From: Narthecium ossifragum
Taxonomy: Eukaryota > Streptophyta > Magnoliopsida > Dioscoreales > Nartheciaceae
Direction of reading: 5' to 3'
Assembly: GCA_963920575.1 (NCBI GenBank)
Contig: OY986964.1
Location: forward strand, 16,619,987 to 16,683,986
Length of the DNA: 64,000 nt
Shown here: one piece after another, positions 23,764 through 35,665 of the stretch
Layout: each line of letters starts with the position of its first letter
Position numbering within the stretch: position 1 is the first letter of the stretch
Translations under genes and position numbers: made by a program
Notes under the pieces: generated by a model
Database searches by the model: none
The model's input: the letters and a program-made list of their open reading frames with translations, nothing else
What the model was told of the DNA's origin: nothing

Positions 23764-26563
23764 ATGGCGGTACGAGCTCGACGGACTCAGCCATCACCAA
23801 CGACTGTTTCGGTCACACGGGAGGAGACCCTTCTCACCGAGGAGAGGGTTCTCGCTTCGGTCGACGGGCGGGCCACGGCGGTGATCATGATGGATTTCCA
23901 GTGGCTGAACCCGCCTAGGTTCAGCGGTGAGACTGGAGATCCGACCACGGCAGACGGCTGGCTCCGAGGAGTCACACGCGTTCTCGACGCTCTCTTCGTC
24001 GAGGATGACCGGATCCGGGTCACCCTCGCAGCGTTCCAGTTCGATGGGGACGCTCTTGACTGGTGGTACACCGCCCATCACACAAGTGGCGGAGAGGAGC
24101 CGACATGGGAGGAGTTCAGAGCATTGTTCTTGGATGCGTACTTCTCGGAGAGTACGCATGACGCTCTGTCTCGCGAGTACCAGTCCCTTTTGCAGGGTAC
24201 TCGCTCAGTGTAGCAGTATGCCTCTCGGTTCACACACTTGGTCCGTTTCGTGGGGGCAGTAGTAGCAGATCCAGTGGCCAGGGCACGATAGTTCGAGTGG
24301 GGGCTTCATCCAGAGATAAGGCGTCAGACGTGTTCCCACCGTTTCCAGATGCACGCAGCAGCCCTGAACTGCGCCTTGGTAGTGGAGGCGCAGTTCTGGG
24401 ACGAGAGATGCCAGGCAATTCCACCAGCATCCTCTATCAACGCACCGCAGAGGCCCAAGTTCAGAGGGGGATTCGACAGAAGCCAGCAGCGGCGTCCATG
24501 ACCTTTCTAGCAGCAGTCGCAGTGCCAACAGCTGTTCCAGCCGCAACTGCCGAGTCCACCAGGCCAGTTTCTCCTGATGGCCGGGCCGTTTGGGTAGGCT
24601 CTGTCAGGGGGAGGCCAGGGTCAGCAGCCTGGCGGCGCGTCAGCCACTTGTTTGCAGTGCGGGCAGTCAGGGCACTACCGTAGAGACTGTCCTTTGCGAG
24701 GAGCGCGGGGCGCTATGCCACAGGGCAGTAGAGGCGGAGGGTCCGGTGCTTGGCAGGTGAGCAGTGGGGGGCGCGGGTCAGGGGCTGGACCGAGCCACTC
24801 CAGAGGTGGAGGCGGCCAGCGAGGGCGTGTGTTTGCTCTTCCGGAGCGTGAGCAGCAGGACACCGTGCAGCTTTACCAGCCGCCACAACAGTACCAGCAG
24901 GCAGCGGCAGAGCCATCCGTGCTCAGAGGTATCTTTCAGCTTTCTAGTTCTTTAGTAGATGTGCTGATAGACTCTGGGGCGTCTCATTCCTATGTTGCTA
25001 GCATGTGTGTGGCATCGTTAGGATTAGAGACGAGTTGGCTAGAGGTGGCATAGTCAATAGACTCACCGATCGGCGGGACAGCCAGGGTGGACCGGGTCTG
25101 CTGATCTTGTTCTTTGGAGGTTGGAGGCCTGTGTGTCTATCTAGACCTGCGGGTGCTAGACATGACGGGCTTCGATGTGATCCTCGGTATGGACTGGTTA
25201 GCAGCAAACCGAGCTATCATCGACTGTGGTCGCCGGAGGGTGGTCGCTTGGACACCCGACGGGACACAGTTTGTGTTGTTGGGGGATCGGTTCTCAGCCG
25301 ATTCCTTTGCGTGTGGTGTGGGGAGGCGTGGCAGCGAGCTCTCAGCCTTGTTGGCCTGCCTGTCCCTGTTTGGTTCTGAGGGAGTGCAGCAGAGCAGTTT
25401 TCCCAGGATCGTGTTTCCTGAGGTGTTGCCAGGGCTTCCACCGCCCAGAGAGGTCGATTTTGAGATCGACCTAGTACCAGGTACCACACCGATCTCTCTC
25501 CCAGCTTTCAGGATGGCACCAGCAGAGCAGAGTGAGTTGAGGACCCAGTTAGACGAGCTTATCAGCAAAGGTTTCATCCGTCCCAGCATGTCTCCCTGGG
25601 GGGCGCCAGTGTTGTTCGCAAAGAAGAAGGATGGTACCCTTCGACTTTGCATAGACAACAGGCGGCTCAACAGGGTAACGGTGAAGAACAGGTACCCGAT
25701 GTCGAGGATCGACGACCTGTTTGACCAGTTGCGAGGATCTTCAGTGTTCTCGAAGATCGACCTCCGTACCAGCTACCACCAGTTGAGGGTTCGAGATTGC
25801 AACATCCCGAAGATGGCTTTTCAATCTCGGTACGGCCTGTATGAGTTCGTGGTGATGCCATTTGGGCTGACGAACGCACCAGCAGTGTTCATGGATCTCA
25901 TGCAGAGGATCTTCCGGCCTTTCCTAGACGAGTTTGTGGTGGTGTTCGTCGACGACATCCTTATCTACTCTCGGTCAGAGGCGGAGCACGAGCGACACTT
26001 GGCGACGGTGTTGCAGCTACTTCGGGAGCATCGGCTTTATGCCAAGGCTTCAAAGTGTGAGTTTTGGCTTGCACAGGTGGGATTCCTTGGACACGTGGTG
26101 TCGACAGTAGGGATCTCAGTTGACCCGGCCAAGGTCGAGGCAGTGGTATAGTGGCAGAGACCAAGGACAGTGTTCGAGGTCCGCAGTTTTCTAGGCTTGG
26201 CGGGTTACTATAGACGGTTCGTGCGGGACTTCTCCAGAGTTGCCGGACCATTGACAAGACTGACACAGAAGGCCGTCCCGTTTATGTAGGATGATGCTTG
26301 TGAGCGAGCCTTCGTGGAGCTGAGGACGAGGTTGATCAGTGCGCCGGTGTTGATCGTCCCCGAGCGAGGTGTTGGGTACAGTGTCTACTGCGACGCTAGC
26401 GGTGAGGGTTTGGGGTGTGTCCTCATGCAGGAGGGGCACGTAGTTTCCTATGGTTCTCGTTAGCTGAAGAACCATGAGAGGAACTACCCGACTCACGACT
26501 TGGAGCTAGCAGCGGTGGTCTTCGCTCTGAAGACCTGACGTCATTACCTTTATGGTGAGAAGT
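23764..26563 (+). pseudogene. Element F gag, protease, reverse transcriptase and part of RNase H
   Basis: One frame runs from the ATG at 23764 to the solo LTR at 26564 without a frameshift. In order: gag core (PPRFSGETGD at about 23908; WWYTAHH at about 24061), a CCHC knuckle (CLQCGQSGHYRRDC, 24640-24681), aspartic protease (DSGAS at about 24970), reverse transcriptase (core 25495-26010; FVDD at 25945-25956, then ILIYS) and the RNase H start (YCDASGEGLG at about 26386). Premature stops are at 24211, 24289, 24499, 24508, 24595, 25051, 25102, 26149, 26287, 26461 and 26536. They are TAG or TGA, mostly where relatives have glutamine, arginine or tryptophan, as expected from C-to-T or G-to-A change. 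The frame continues at 28825. Confidence 0.9.
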
Positions 26564-28819
26564 TGTGAGGACACGTACCTCCAACCTGGTCCGACCACGT
26601 TGGTCGAGGGTCTGGCTTTGTTGGCCTTGCTTCGCGATCTCTTTTGATCGTTGCGGCTCCGGGGGTAATTTGGTAAATTACCCTTGACGGAGTTGGGTTT
26701 TCACACACGCGTAACGCACACACGGCCTTATAATGATGTATGTGTTTGAGTAGACCCATAGGGGTGATCTAGATCTGAGGATCGGGGCTTGATCTAGTAG
26801 ATCTAGATCTGAACGGACGAGATCCATTTGATGAGGATCGAAGGGCCTTGGACTTAAGTAGCCATTAGTTAAAACCTAACCCCCCGTTCTCTCTCTCATT
26901 AGGGCATTACTTCACCCGATAGAGAGAGAGAGAGAGAGAAGGAGACGGCGCCGATAGGAAGTGGTGGCGGGCGGCTGAGGAGAGTGGGAGGCGGCGTTCA
27001 CGGCGACGACGGAGAGCGTGGTGAGCCGGCGACCACAACTGGAGGCGACCCACGGCCGGAGTAGAGGAGTAGCGGTGACGTGCGAGCGATGGCGAGCTCA
27101 GGGACGACAACCGCGGCCAGAGAAGAAGACGGAATCTCGACGCCGGAGGTAGGGATTCCTACCCTAACCTTCGGTTGGGCATCTACGGCTTGATTGAAAT
27201 ATGCTAGCTTAGGATTTGTTGCTTTGTGTGGATTTCGTGGATCCCCATATGAGTTTTCTCTCCTATTCGCTATCATTGTTGGATCTATTGATTTTTGTTG
27301 GATTTCTTGGCTGTTTTGTGGGTTTTCTTTGGTAGATCAGATGGTATGATTATAAGCTTGTATTGATTGTTGCATGCTAGAATAGGATTGCAATGTTCTG
27401 TTACTCCGTGATTTCTCTGTTGATGTTCTTCCCTTCTTAGAGCATGCCGTCGCTGAGATCTAGTTGCTAGTAGTGATTTCTTTGACGGGGTTTGCTTCCC
27501 TTCTCGCTGGTTTGTTGTGGGTTGATGAGATTTTTCCTCTGGTTTCTTTCCCCTGTTCTTGGCCGGCAGGATACTTGAGTTACCTGATTTCCCCTTGAAT
27601 CTTCGGGTGTTTGTTCGGTTTCCTTGCTCTTCCATGTTGCTGCAGTGCTCTCTCTCCCCACGCTCAACCTCTCTGTTCTTCTTCCGGCTGCCATGATTTG
27701 CTGAGGGGTGTATGGAGTGGTTGCTGTGAGTATTGGGTTCCATTTCGTGGACTCTGTTCTTAGGGAATGGTTTGGACTGGTTGGCTGTCATAGGGGAGTT
27801 GAATTTTAGGGTTTGGATTGGTCTCGGGTTGGGGGTGATGACTCCTTCTTCCCTCTGTTTTCCTCCCCAGGGTTCCCTACTGCCATGGTGAATCTATGGA
27901 TTAGTCCTCTTTGCTGTCAATGGATGATCGTTGTGGTTCCCTACAATGATGGTATGTATTGGTCAATTGTATCAATTGCTTAGGATAGTGGCATGTTCCC
28001 TGTCTTCTCAATTCCTATGATCAAATGTTAACGTTGCAATTCTTAGCATCGCTTGTCAAACATTCAATTGTGTACTACACCTATGCCATGTTCTTTGGTT
28101 AATTATTGAGGTGTTAGGCTGCCAATCTATTATTCCCTAGATTCCCTATGATGGCGGTATTCGTATGGTGATCCTATCCATTGTATGATACAGTAGCTTG
28201 TTCCCTGATCTGTAGAGGGGCGCTTGGTGATGCGTGACCCTTGTCCAAACTTGTTCTTCATTGCCTTAGGATTGGATGGAGACGACACAGTTGCAGTTTA
28301 CCCCCTTTCCTTGAGAGTGCCGTAGAGTAGACCCCTACTGGGCTTTATGCTCACCCTACCCGGGCTGCGTTTTGCAGGTGCAGGCGCCGCTCCTTCTTCT
28401 TCTGTAGTTCCAGGCGAATCAGTTCTTGGAGGCGCTTTTACTTCGGGTGGACTTTGAGGTTGTTGGCAGACTGAGGGCTTTCATTCAGTTTTTATTTTAT
28501 TCTATTTGATGTAGTTAAATTTTGGAGACTATTGTTTCGTATTTGAGGGCAATTGTATAACTTTGAATTCGATATTAACATGGGATGATGTTTATTTAAA
28601 TGTCTAAGTTGGGTTGTAATAATGATAGCTGAGATGAATGTAAATTTGTGCCCTCGTGATCAAATATCTAAATTTATTGTGAATGTTGGAAGTTGTACAG
28701 GTTCATTGTGTAAGAATTATAGAGGAGACTCTGTCAAATTTTCTGCGCCCATTGATGATGTAACAGGTTTAGGTTGCTCACGCCCGATCTGGATGGGTTT
28801 TTTGGGTCGGGGCGTGACA
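26564..28819 (+). mobile_element. Solo LTR, divergent chromovirus subfamily, inside F RNase H
   Basis: It starts TGTGAGGACACG and ends GGGGCGTGACA, with target duplication GAAGT (26559-26563 and 28820-28824), and F's RNase H frame resumes exactly. The length is 2256 bp. It shares with the other LTRs its termini and the CTGCGTTTTGCAGGTGCAGG block near 28365, but most of the rest is unrelated. Its U3 has GATCTAGATC-type palindromes (26765-26825) instead of GATCGATC. I see no TATAAA box. Nothing in its 2.2 kb is a credible gene. Confidence 0.93.
26921..26938 (+). repeat. (AG)9 microsatellite
   Basis: This perfect dinucleotide run lies within the solo LTR at 26564-28819, next to CT-rich sequence (26887-26897). 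Confidence 0.98.
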
Positions 28820-28824
28820 GAAGT

Positions 28825-30303
28825 TCTCTGTCTTCTCGGACCATAAGAGTTTGAGGCACGTTTTCACCCAACGTGACCTCAACCTGAGGTAGTGACGCTG
28901 GATGGAGCTACTAGAGGACTATGACTTTGAGTTGCATTACCATCCTGGTAAGGCAAACGTCGTAGCAGACGTGTTGAGCAGACAGGTGAGAGACACCAGA
29001 GCAGCAGTTGCAGGGTTGTCAGCACAGCAGTGACAGGCTCTAGAGACAGCGGGCCAGTTCGGGCTCGAGTTTGAGGACCAGGGATCCAGCAGCTTCCTCT
29101 ACGCACTACAGAGTATGCTAGCAGTCCTAGCCAGAGTGTTAGAGGCACAACGCAGTGACGTAGAGCTCAAGGAGTTGCGCACATCGGCGGGCACAGAGGG
29201 CACAGAGGGCACAGACGGGGACTGGACAATATCGTCAGACGGAGGGCTACGGTTCAGAGGCAGAGTAGCAGTTCCATCAGATCTAGTTCTATGAGACGAC
29301 GTCCTACGAGAGTTCCACCACTCTTGTTTTACAATTCATCCCGGGGGCACCAAGATGTACCAGGACCTGCGGCGGCAGTTATGGTGGTGCGGGATGAAGA
29401 GGGCAGTGACGGAGTTTGTATCACGCTGCCTTACCTGTCAGAAGGTCAAGGCAGAGCACCAGCGGACTCCAGGGTTACTTCAGCCGCTTCCACTAGCTAA
29501 GTGGAAGTGGGAGCACATCACGATGGACTTCGTGATCGGGCTACCGAGATCTCCTAGGGGGAATGACGCGATTTGGGTAATCGTTGATCGATTGAACAAA
29601 TCGACGAACTTCTTGCCTATGCGGACGACAGACTCGATAGACAAGTTGGGCAGTTTGTACGTAAAAGAGGTGGTCAGACGACACGGAGTTTTAGTTTCTA
29701 TAGTGTCAGACCGTGACCTCAGGTTCACCAGCAGGTTTTGGTAAGGCTTTCAGGAGGCAGTTGGCACACTCCTGACTTTCAGAACGGTGTTCCATCCGCA
29801 GACAGACAGACAGTCAGAGCGAACGATCCAGATCTTGGAGGACATGCTGAGAGCATGTGTCCTCGACGCCGGAGCCAGCTGGGAGGAGCACGTTCCCCTG
29901 GTGGAGTTCGCCTACAACAACAGCTACCAGTCCAGTCTTGGAGTAGCACCTTTCGAGGCGTTGTACGGTAGGCCGTGTCGTTCCCCAGTGTGCTGGACAG
30001 AGGTTGGAGAGGGTTCACTCACCGGTCCAGACCTCGTCAGGCGGTCATCAGAGATACGAGTGCAGATCAGGCAGAGACGTCTGACGGCTCAGAGCCGGCA
30101 GAAGAGTTATGCAGATCAGAGGCGACGACCGTTAGAGTTTGTAGTCGGCGACCGGGTGTTCTTGCTAGCATCGCCGTACAGAGGTTCTGTCAGGTTTGGC
30201 AGAGGTGGCAAGTTGGCACCGAGATTTGTCGGGCCATTCGAGATCCTAGAGAGGGTCGGCGAGGTAGCTTACCGCCTGGATCTTCCTCAGCACATGTCAG
30301 TTG
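28825..30303 (+). pseudogene. Element F RNase H end and integrase
   Basis: This continues the 23764 frame after removal of the solo LTR. RNase H resumes with SVFSDHKSLRHVF and ends near [17 protein letters not shown]. Integrase follows, with the zinc-binding region (HHSCFTIHPGGTK then CLTCQKVK, about 29312-29450), the first catalytic Asp in ITMDFVIGLP (about 29518), the second in IVSDRDLRF (about 29704) and the third region near HPQTDRQSERTIQILEDML. Stops are at 28890, 28893, 29031, 29292 and 29742, again without any frameshift. Element C interrupts it at 30304 within the SAVHPTFH region, splitting one codon. Confidence 0.9.
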
Positions 30304-31349
30304 TGATCGCTTACAAACGCGTCGTTAAAAACGTTACAAACTCAATCAAGAATAAAATTTATAAACCCTTATTCAAAATACTAAACTATGGGGTAGAATA
30401 GTGATGAATTCGGGATCGAACCACAGGGAAAACTTTGATTATGAAGGAGAAACCAGAATTAAATCACAGAACTCTAAACCTAAGCGAAAAAGATTGATTT
30501 GGATTTTTGAAACTGATTAATTAAAATTAATAAGAAAGCGATGTAAAAAGATTGAAATATATTAATGAGAGAAAACCTAGGGATTACTCAATCCACTTTA
30601 GTTTCACTTTCTGTATTCTCTAGTTATCCTCTTGTTTTCTTATATAGACATTATAGATTTACAGTTTCTTAAGCTTACATGAATCCCTAAAATAATGTGA
30701 TTGCTTCCCTAAGGCATAACCTATCTAAACTTAACATAGATTGTCTTCGAACTTAATCTGAGTACAACCTATCTTCATCTAGCATAGATTATCTTAAAGG
30801 CATAAACAAAAGGAACATGAAAACCATCCTACGAATCTCTACCATCAAGCACAACAATCAAGTAGGTCTGAATGTACGTCAAGGAACTCTGTTCCCTCAA
30901 CTCTTTATAAAATAAAACCATATTCATAGGATCATGTCTTTGAAAAGATAACAAGAATCAAACTAGAAAATACAAAAAAGATCTACTAAAGCTTCATGAG
31001 ATCTGATGAGAATGCATAATGTTATATTTTTATCCCTTAATACTTAGTCTCCTGTGCTTATTTAGTTCCTAAATACACTCATTATTCTTATATTTTGATT
31101 TAGGATGCAATTGAAGTCCTTAAGTCGAAAAGAAGCTGAAAAGAGTGCATGGATCAACTTTAAAGATTTATTTGTACTTGCTCATGAAGAACCAGAGGAT
31201 GTGTCATACATGGTTGGAAAGTTCTTGAAGTCTAGATTCTGGAGAATTTTACGGTTCGTGATTCCGAGTTTCCTAGAGGAAGTTACGGCAATTTCAGTAC
31301 CGATGCGCAGTCTGAATGGCAGAAAGGAAAATAAGCTGGAAGTCCGAGC

Positions 31350-31770
31350 GATCCGCCGATCGATCGGACCACGCAAAAACGTGACAGAACATGCGTTTTT
31401 CAGCCACAATGCATCGGATTGATCCCTCTATCGCTCCTATGGGGTCCGATCGATCCGACACCAATGGTCCGATCGATCGGACTCGGAAAAAGTCAAAAAC
31501 AGCGGATTTTTACTCAACCGATCGATCCAACACTCATAATTCGATCGATCGGACTTGGGAATTAAAGGGTGACAGAACGTATGCTTTTTAGAGGAACACA
31601 GTTTGATCGATCGGACCATCGATCGAACTCGGGAAGAGCCAGAGACGAAGGATTTTTACGAAATCGATCGATCCGACTCCTTTAGTCCGATCGATCAGGC
31701 TCGGGCGTGAATAGAAGTTGAAGATTTTAATGAGACCGATCGATCCAGCATCCAAGGTCCGATCGATCGG
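31350..31770 (+). repeat. GATCGATC palindrome cluster, B 5' LTR
   Basis: About ten GATCGATC cores, often as TCCGATCGATC or GATCGATCGGA, alternate in orientation so that neighbouring copies pair with each other. The cluster ends about 65 bp upstream of the TATA box. The same block is at 36010-36430 in the 3' LTR, with about eleven cores. Confidence 0.92.
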
Positions 31771-31832
31771 ACTTTCCCCAGTGAAGAAAATCAACGATGG
31801 TGATCTAATCCGAGGGTGGATACACTTGAGGC

Positions 31833-31840
31833 TATAAATA
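31833..31840 (+). promoter_or_regulatory. TATA box, B 5' LTR
   Basis: TATAAATA is followed about 20-30 bp later by TTTCTAGGGTTTGAGG. The same box is at 36493-36500 in the 3' LTR. Confidence 0.75.
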
Positions 31841-32734
31841 GGACTCTTTCTAGGGTTTGAGGGGGGATTCTTTGACACTTTTGGCTGCTCTTTATCCTCT
31901 TTTATATTTTTTCTAAGTTTTATCTTGTTTATTGGAATCTTTTGAGGATTGTTCTCGATGGCCCTGCGTGGCTAAATCTTGATCCTTGGTCAAGGAGACT
32001 GAAACCTCGGAATCAATGAGACTGTGAGATCTAATTTATTTTTATTGTTCAGTTTATAGATGAGTATTGAATGTTCTTCTGTGTTTATCTTCATGATTGT
32101 CTTGTCTAATTGCTAGGAGCGCTACTAGTTTATTATTCATGGCGATTTACTGCTAGGTTGGATATCAAATCCGGAATTGTTTGATCCCTCTAATCTGCGA
32201 AGCAACTAGGATCTAATAATTTACTGCTGATCAGATCTTGTTAGATCTTAGGAAGAATATTCAACTAGATTAAATGCAACCGCTTGTGCTTGTGTTGTTT
32301 AGCTTCATCGATCTCCCTATTCTTAACGCTGCTACTAGATTAAATCTACAGCGCTTGTCTTAGGTTGTCTAGTAGTTAGGGTTGATTAGATCGCTTGTTT
32401 CTAATTAACAATGATCGAGGAGAGATTCGAATTTAATTCGAACGGTGAATATTCATGGTATGAATTGATTGATACTTGCATCTATGATCAGTTATTGGGT
32501 TCCGATGGTGGATGTTGACTCAGACCAAGGTTTGTTCTCTTGATTCAATTTGTTTCTTCGTTTTAGATTATTTCTTTACTGTTTTCCTCACGTTTAAAAC
32601 CCCCCTATCTTTGTTCACTTAGCACAAAACTAGGCTAAACACTCATCGTGGGATCGACTCGTACTCGCACTACTACATTTATTTTAACGAGTATTGGATT
32701 TATTTTTGAGTGCCTGCGACAACACATCAAATTT

Positions 32735-32752
32735 TGGCGCCGTTGCCGGGGA
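32735..32752 (+). other. Element B primer binding site
   Basis: TGGCGCCGTTGCCGGGGA lies five bases after the LTR end. This primer site is typical of Athila/Tat-type gypsy elements and is usually assigned to tRNA-Asp. Element C has the identical 18 bases. Confidence 0.9.
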
Positions 32753-32822
32753 GTGATTCTAGTTGATTTTTGTGCTTATAGTGATCTTTATTTTCATTAT
32801 ATAAAAAAAAAACCCCTTGGTT

Positions 32823-34049
32823 ATGGACCCGAATTATGATATGCCTCCGGGTGACATATGGAATGATGATTTGTCTTTTGGTTATGAACCCGTTTACAAT
32901 AATGACATATATGGTTTCTCAAACCGGGCCTATGATTCATATTCATATTCTTATGATTCGGATTTTAGAAATCATACCTACCCTAGTTGGCAGTTTCATG
33001 GTTTCTCAAACCCGGCCTATGATTCATATCCATATTCTTATAATTCGGATGTTAGAGATCATACCTATCCTAGTTGGCAGTTTCAAGCACAAATGCAAGA
33101 GATTCTGAAGGTAATGGAAGAAAATACTAATTCCGTAAGAGAAAATACTAATTCCTTAAGAGAAACGCGTATTTTTTGGGAGGAAAGATTTTCTAGGGAA
33201 CGTGACAAAACTGAGAACCCCTTCATTGCTCAGTCACAAATGCAACAAGAGCCACTAATAATTGAGCAAGTTAATGTGAGTCACTCTTTTGATGAAGAAG
33301 TTGATAGATATGATTCTATACCTCATGCTTGTAATGATAATACTTGTGATGCCTCTGTTTCTGATGATAATGATATATGTCATAATACTTGTGATTATTT
33401 GTCGGTTCATGAAATTAATGATGATATTTCACTGACTGCTGAGGTTGGAGATGCTTCGGGGGAGATTCTACAGAAGGCAGATGAAGAAGTTGTCCAACCA
33501 TGTCCAGTCGACGGCGAGAAAGATTCGGTCGACCGCCGAGAACACAAGGAGCACTTATTCGAAGAACCTCCTCCGACTGAAGTTGAAAGCATTCATGTTA
33601 AGCCGCGAGGTATATTTCCTGTGACTATTTCATCTTCATTAGTGGTTAAAAAGGAGATGACCTTAGTAGATATTTTCATATCTCGACGGATTTATTTTCG
33701 ATCATGTAATCTTGACATCTTTGACATTCCGAACGACGACATTATTAATAGTTCAATGGATGAGTCGAGTATATTTGAGCATAATGTTGACTCCTTTCTT
33801 CCTGATCACCATGATGACATGCATTTTTGTTTGAGAGATCTAGCTATCTTGTTTATTGGTGTTAGTATGGAAAAGCTAAATCTCAGTTTTGAAATATGCC
33901 ACTTGAGTTCATATGTTAAATTAACCTTGCTAGCACTATTGAGGTTAAATATCCATATTATGGCATCCATTGATTTTGCATACCATCGTGCTAGAGAACG
34001 GCCACCGAGGGCACGATTAAAACTTTTTCTATTGTATATAGTAGTTTAG
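32823..34049 (+). CDS. Unknown protein encoded by element B (408 codons)
   Basis: The frame is open without a stop. I place the start at the ATG at 32823 (MDPNYDMPPGD), because the two codons before it are TTG GTT, and the ATG lies 71 bp after the primer site. The N-terminus holds two near-identical units of about 29 residues rich in Tyr, Ser and Asp (GFSNRAYDSYSYSYDSD, then GFSNPAYDSYPYSYNSD, each ending HTYPSWQF). An ENTNS-repeat segment that may form a short coiled coil follows, then a long acidic middle part and a hydrophobic C-terminal region (LTLLALLRLNIHIMASIDFAY). I see no zinc knuckle, protease DSG, or reverse transcriptase motif, and I do not recognise the family. It occupies the gag position. 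The lack of stops in a young element suggests selection or recent origin. Confidence 0.75.
   Translation: MDPNYDMPPGDIWNDDLSFGYEPVYNNDIYGFSNRAYDSYSYSYDSDFRNHTYPSWQFHGFSNPAYDSYPYSYNSDVRDHTYPSWQFQAQMQEILKVMEENTNSVRENTNSLRETRIFWEERFSRERDKTENPFIAQSQMQQEPLIIEQVNVSHSFDEEVDRYDSIPHACNDNTCDASVSDDNDICHNTCDYLSVHEINDDISLTAEVGDASGEILQKADEEVVQPCPVDGEKDSVDRREHKEHLFEEPPPTEVESIHVKPRGIFPVTISSSLVVKKEMTLVDIFISRRIYFRSCNLDIFDIPNDDIINSSMDESSIFEHNVDSFLPDHHDDMHFCLRDLAILFIGVSMEKLNLSFEICHLSSYVKLTLLALLRLNIHIMASIDFAYHRARERPPRARLKLFLLYIVV
32910..33086 (+). repeat. In-frame tandem duplication in the B ORF
   Basis: Two units of about 87 bp encode the YSYDSD-type segment and differ at few positions. Both keep the reading frame. 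Confidence 0.85.
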
Positions 34050-35650
34050 TTTGCTTTATTTACTTTCTTGTGTGCTTGAGAGTGCTTGAATTATTTTTAG
34101 GTTGTGTGCTTGCAAGTTTGCTTTTGTTTTGCTTTGCTTTGTGTTTGCTTTGTAGGTGATTGAGCATTCCCTATCATACCTGAAGAATTCGCCCAGCCAT
34201 GGTGGTCATGGAAATTCAAAGTTTGGCAACTCCCACAGTATTCAAAGAAGGAAGTATGAAGTCGAGTCAATGACAATAAACAAAGGCGCTGCTTGGGAGG
34301 CAACCCAAGGGGAGTTCGTTCCTTTCTCTTTTTAGTCATTTTTGTTTTTCTTTGCATTCCACCTTACATTGGGGACAATGTCAGTTTCAAGTGTGGGGGA
34401 GGAGATCTAGGTTGCATATGCCATGAGCGAGAACTAGTTAAGCTTGACATTTTCAGAACATGATTGAATGAGTAATTTTGCGACTTAGAATTAATTAGTT
34501 GAGTTATTTTCCTTGAGATGGTAATGACTAAATTAGTAGACAAAAGCTGGTGAGATTTTGAGCCTTTAGACTGACACATTCATTTCAGTCTCACTAATAT
34601 CTTTCATGAGAGATATTCTTCCATGGATTTGTTTCTCTAGAACTTGCTTTGATTCTATTCGAGGTCACATTGACACATGCAGACATGAACATGATTAAGG
34701 CCATTTTTTTGTCTTAAGCTACATAAGCCAAATAGCCTACCTTGCAATTAATTTTTTATTTTGCTAAACACCTTTGAGCTTTATTGACTTTATTGTTAAC
34801 CCACAGTACAAGCCTTAAACCTGAAAAATATTTCCGTTACCCAAGCCATAAAACTAGTGGAGCATTGATCATCATTATGACATGTATGGGTGCAAAAGTT
34901 CAAGTGTGGGGGTGTTTGGATTTGTGGTATGGCTATATTTGAAAAAAAAAAAGAAAGAGAAAGAAAGAAGAAAGTGAAGGAGGAAATTGTTTCTCATGTT
35001 GCAAAATATGTTTATGAATCTTCCTAATATTCCAAGGAAGGGGGATGTTTATGTTTGATATCTACAAAGGTGGAAGTTTTTGCAAAAGATTGTTCGCTAT
35101 TTCAGTAAAAATTATTCTTTGAACAATCTCTTTGCCAATGTGGTAATATTACATTGTTTGAGTATATTAAAGCCAAATTGAAGAAGTTGCTGAACGGAGT
35201 GATTGGTTGTACATGTCTTATTGATACATTTTTGCTCCATTAGTTCCATTGGCTTTTGAGCTACATTTCCAAATATTTTCCACCTTAATCCTGGACCCCA
35301 TTACAACCTTTTGAAGTCCTTATGATTTGTGTTATGCATGTGATTCTAGTGGCGGAGAATGAGAAGATATGCAAGCCTATGGTAGATCATTTTCATTGGA
35401 ATGAATTTGAGTGAAATACATACCCTTCAAACACATGAGAGTTGAGTGTTTATTTCCGTGAGGGTCTACTTGTTTAGTATGCTCCATATTCAAGTGAATG
35501 CTTATTGGTTGATTTTTAAGTTGTCTAAAAATGTTTGTTCATGATATGTTATGAATTGTGAAGAGCTTGATTGTTCTTTGTTGATGGCGTTGTAACCTTG
35601 ATATCTTGAGTAGAGTGAATTTTAGTTTTGCCCGAGGACGAGCAAAAGCT
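34050..35650 (+). other. Element B 3' noncoding region
   Basis: There is no credible ORF. It contains a small inverted repeat CTTGGGAGGCAACCCAAG at 34292-34309 and three copies of AAGTGTGGGGG (34389-34399, 34902-34912, 35651-35661). Only the last adjoins the 3' LTR. A purine run lies at about 34938-34985. Confidence 0.8.
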
Positions 35651-35665
35651 AAGTGTGGGGGAATT
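35651..35665 (+). other. Element B polypurine tract
   Basis: AAGTGTGGGGGAATT lies directly before the 3' LTR start at 35666, the plus-strand primer for reverse transcription. It is preceded by GCCCGAGGACGAGCAAAAGC, a context shared in reverse complement with element C (38150-38175). Confidence 0.85.

Larger units (their letters stand above)
31004..32729 (+). repeat. Element B 5' LTR
   Basis: It runs from TGATGAGAATGC to ACAACACATCA. About ten GATCGATC palindromes lie at 31350-31770, and the TATA box is at 31833-31840. The block at 31105-31330 is conserved in the D right half and partly in H's LTR. Confidence 0.93.

Noticed and set aside
27285..27791. 168-codon minus-strand frame in the solo LTR at 26564
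   Set aside because: It lies wholly inside a solo LTR in antisense, with no domain and no second copy to show conservation.
32817..32822. Start of the B ORF six bases upstream of the ATG
   Set aside because: The codon there is TTG. The first ATG of the frame is at 32823.
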